This document shows, in pieces, positions 62,157 to 64,000 of a stretch of 64,000 bases of DNA. The notes under the pieces are model-generated. The model saw only the letters and a list, made by a program, of their open reading frames with translations, did no database searches and was not told the DNA's origin. The DNA comes from Rhodoferax sediminis. Its GTDB lineage: Bacteria; Pseudomonadota; Gammaproteobacteria; Burkholderiales; Burkholderiaceae_C. Location of the stretch: contig NZ_CP035503.1 of assembly GCF_006970865.1 (NCBI RefSeq), forward strand, positions 2,741,001-2,805,000, in the 5' to 3' direction. Position 1 is the first letter of the stretch. Every line of letters begins with the position of its first letter. A program made the translations under genes and the position numbers.

Positions 62157-62898
62157 TGTTCTGATTTTCGATTGTGCGGTTGTCTAAGGAAGGTCTGCAC
62201 ATCCCCCGCCAAGGCGTGAGTTGAACGTCAGAAGCTCACACCATGGGAGCCAAGATGCGTTTGCGCCAAATGTTAGAGCCATATCGGTGTGCTTTGGCGC
62301 GCTTTCGGGCCGCTGGCGGGCGCCTGTCCGCGCCGCAGGCACACTCTAAGTTGTTCAAATACCCGCAAGCCCATCCCCTAAACGGGTGAACATGTTGAAT
62401 GACCGCAAACGCTGCATCCCGGACTTTCGGACTGGCCGGCCTTGGGCGCCCGCTTCGGACACATTTCAATCAATCGGCAGCCAAGTATCGGCCGGCCAGC
62501 ATGCATCCTCAGCACTGCTGCCACAGCAATCGCAGCCGCTTCCCCTGCACTGCTCGCCGTTCTTCCATTAGCACGAGTAAAGCCTTTCCGAAGTAGCGCA
62601 GCACCACTTTCCTGCGGCCGGGTTTTGGGCTCGTAGCATCCGCAGGGACCCGTTATATGCAGCAATGCGTCAATAGCCTGACGTGGACCCACCCGGCGAT
62701 TCCGTGGGTTCCCTGTTCGACGCCAACACCCCGCGGTCACGCATCTTTCATTGCTACGAAATAAAGAGCAAATAATCAATACTTGGGGCCGGCTTGAGGC
62801 CGATTCTTTGCACATATGGGATTGGACGGCTCCGCCGGCGGATGCGCGGCTGGCTGCAAGCGGGTAACTTTCCTTCCATCGAACGGAAAGGAATTCAT
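62157..62898. other. Gene-free stretch before the decayed protease
   Basis: No credible gene. The longest frame (62378-62935, minus) has a Cys/Arg/Ser-rich product without family features. Base composition is mixed, with AT-rich ends and a GC-rich centre, as expected for a junction of pieces of different origin. Just before the next start the arms CTTTCC (62868-62873) and GGAAAG (62885-62890) could hide the ribosome site AAGGA. Confidence 0.5.
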
Positions 62899-63558
62899 AT
62901 GACGAGCCAAGCTTTTGACGCCGTGCCCAATCCACTGGCCGCGCTTTCCTCCTCCCTCGCCGGCATCGTCGAGTCCGTCGGCGCCAGCACCCTGGGCGTG
63001 CCGGGCCGCCACCGCCGCGGCCTGGCCGCCGTGCTGGGGGACGCTTCGAGCATCAAGCCGGGGCACCTTGCCATCGCGGTGGGGCGCTCGGCGCAGGAGA
63101 ATCCGACGGCAAGCTACGGGATCGTGAGTCGCGCATCGGGCCCCTGGGAAACCTGGCTCGGCGGCCAGCTCGACCGTTTAATCCGTCTCGACGGCGGCAT
63201 CCACGAGGGCCTGTCCGGCGCGCCGGTGGCGGACGCGAGCGGCGCCGTGTTCGGCATGGCCACGGCCGCGCTGTCGCGCAGCTACGGCATCGGCGCGCAG
63301 CCTGTGCCCCTGGCGAACGCGCGCGGGCCGGGAGAGCCGGGCGCCGGCGTGGGCCTGCTCATCACGGCCCTTATATCTGGCGGGCCCGCCATTGCGGCCG
63401 GCCTGCTGGTGGGCGATATCCTGGTCAGCATCGACGACACGCCCGTCGCCAGCCTGCCCGACCTGCGGGTCACCCTGGCGGGGCAGATCGGCAAGGCGGT
63501 CACGGTGTCCGTGCTGGGTGGAGGACAGGGGCACTGCCGTGGTGCTGCTCGCCGATGA
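62899..63558 (+). pseudogene. Degenerate HtrA/S1C-like serine protease with PDZ domain
   Basis: A 219-codon frame starting MTSQAFDAVPNPLAALSSSL. The second half resembles S1C proteases: KPGHLAIAVGRSAQENPTAS, then GIHEGLSGAPVADASGAVFG with the presumed nucleophile Ser, then a PDZ domain (AGLLVGDILVSIDDTPVASL). The block that should carry the catalytic His and Asp is missing between residues about 35 and 50, so proteolysis is not expected. The end runs out of frame into the regulator remnant. It could survive as a PDZ-binding protein, but a pseudogene is more likely. Confidence 0.6.
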
Positions 63559-63792
63559 TCAGGCGGCGATGGACGTGGCTGACGGGCTCGAGCACGGGGT
63601 CTCGATCCTGCCGCGCGACGCATCTCTCGCGCTGGTCGCTGTCGCCTGCGCAACCGCGAGATTGCCGAGTCACTGCATGTTTCCGTGCACACGGCGAAAC
63701 TCCACGTGGCACAAATCATCGGCAAACTGAACGTCCACTCGCGCGCCCACGCGGTGGCCAAGGCGCTGCAAGCGGGATTGCTGCAGGGCTGA
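63530..63792 (+). pseudogene. Remnant of a LuxR-type response regulator
   Basis: One frame from 63539 reads VVLLADDQAAMDVADGLEHG and ILPRDASLALVAVA. From about 63643 a different frame reads LRNREIAESLHVSVHTAKLH and VAQIIGKLNVHSRAHAVAKA before the stop at 63792. The second part is a clear LuxR/NarL helix-turn-helix; the first looks like the middle of its receiver-like part. A deletion with a frame change joined them. The same event may have removed the 3' end of the protease gene. No functional start is visible. Confidence 0.65.
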
Positions 63793-63819
63793 GCGTCCCC
63801 CGCGCCGGCCGCGCGCAGG

Positions 63820-64000
63820 CTACGCGCGGGGCAGCGACTCGATGGGCGTCGGGTGCAGGAAGAGGGCCTGGACACCGCGCAGCACGCGCAGTACGCAGAC
63901 CTTTCCAATCCTGGATTCGTCGAGCAGGCGCTGCAGGTCATCGACGCTGGTGACGGGGGTGCCGTCGATACCAACCACGGTGTCCCCGGCCTTCAAGCCG
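63820..64000 (-). CDS. C-terminal PDZ domain of an HtrA-like serine protease (partial)
   Basis: The minus strand is open from the window edge to a TAG at 63820-63822. It encodes GLKAGDTVVGIDGTPVTSVD and continues DLQRLLDESRIGKVCVLRVL, a standard PDZ end as in S1C/DegP proteases. The upstream catalytic domain lies outside the window. It is convergent with, and related to, the decayed protease at 62899-63558, so the locus may contain a duplicated pair. Confidence 0.75.
   Translation of the reverse strand, partial: GLKAGDTVVGIDGTPVTSVDDLQRLLDESRIGKVCVLRVLRGVQALFLHPTPIESLPRA

Noticed and set aside
60550..62300. Integron cassette array
   Set aside because: One GCCCAAC-like core was seen, but no paired recombination sites, no integrase, and the two genes are on opposite strands.
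62378..62935. A 185-codon minus-strand frame
   Set aside because: Cys/Ser/Arg-rich product without family features, overlapping the start of the protease remnant; no ribosome site.

Overview
The window is high-GC bacterial chromosome, most likely from the Burkholderiales and probably the Comamonadaceae (Polaromonas, Rhodoferax, Acidovorax or Variovorax-like). The reasons are the gene content (homogentisate pathway, duplicated Liv-type importers with fused LivM-LivG, a ubiTUV operon), dense tandem operons with ATGA overlaps, and short palindromic repeats of a type I recall from that family. No phage, transposase, CRISPR array, rRNA or convincing tRNA gene was seen.

Layout. 1-590: the 5' end of a probable cydD-type ABC exporter gene behind an ArsR regulator. 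733-8016: a five-gene operon divergent from arsR, encoding an RND efflux pump (adaptor, permease), a DUF2892 membrane peptide, a TolC-like channel and a sulfide:quinone oxidoreductase-like flavoprotein. 8068-15260 (minus): a nine-gene run ubiU-ubiV-hlyIII-ubiT-DGC-ubiX-ubiD-acyl-CoA dehydrogenase, which carries the O2-independent ubiquinone hydroxylation genes. An FNR/Anr-like box lies between ubiU and a divergent hemerythrin gene. 15909-20967 (minus): etfB-etfA-acyl-CoA dehydrogenase-nitronate monooxygenase, plus DUF302. 21268-26127: the first Liv-type importer, with a terminator between the binding-protein gene and the permease genes. 26146-28398: MscS channel and HDAC-family amidohydrolase. 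28452-34021: MoxR, DUF58, TgpA-like transglutaminase and MltB-like transglycosylase, interrupted by a 0.4-kb repeat island.

34054-38076 (minus): a compact MFS-EamA-old yellow enzyme-EthD operon whose upstream edge runs into a deleted CoA-transferase gene. 38422-41021: hmgA-fahA of tyrosine/homogentisate breakdown. 41287-49625 (minus), with a divergent IclR gene: a catabolic locus with a KstD-like flavoprotein, an SDR, a second Liv importer and an MBL-fold protein that lacks part of its metal site. 50682-56520: alpha-E and circularly permuted ATP-grasp genes, comEC, and a decayed DUF2126 gene. 56709-60549: pentonate dehydratase-like protein, aldo/keto reductase, DUF3096 peptide and a stand-alone MnmD domain. 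60550-64000: a less GC-rich stretch with two orphan genes (one possibly HEPN-like), then decayed HtrA-like protease and LuxR regulator genes, and at the edge the PDZ end of another protease.

Taken together the region links respiration (sulfide oxidation, anaerobic quinone synthesis, ETF-coupled dehydrogenases) with uptake and breakdown of amino-acid-like, aromatic or alicyclic acids. A dispersed palindromic element of about 60 bp occurs between genes and also inside coding sequences.
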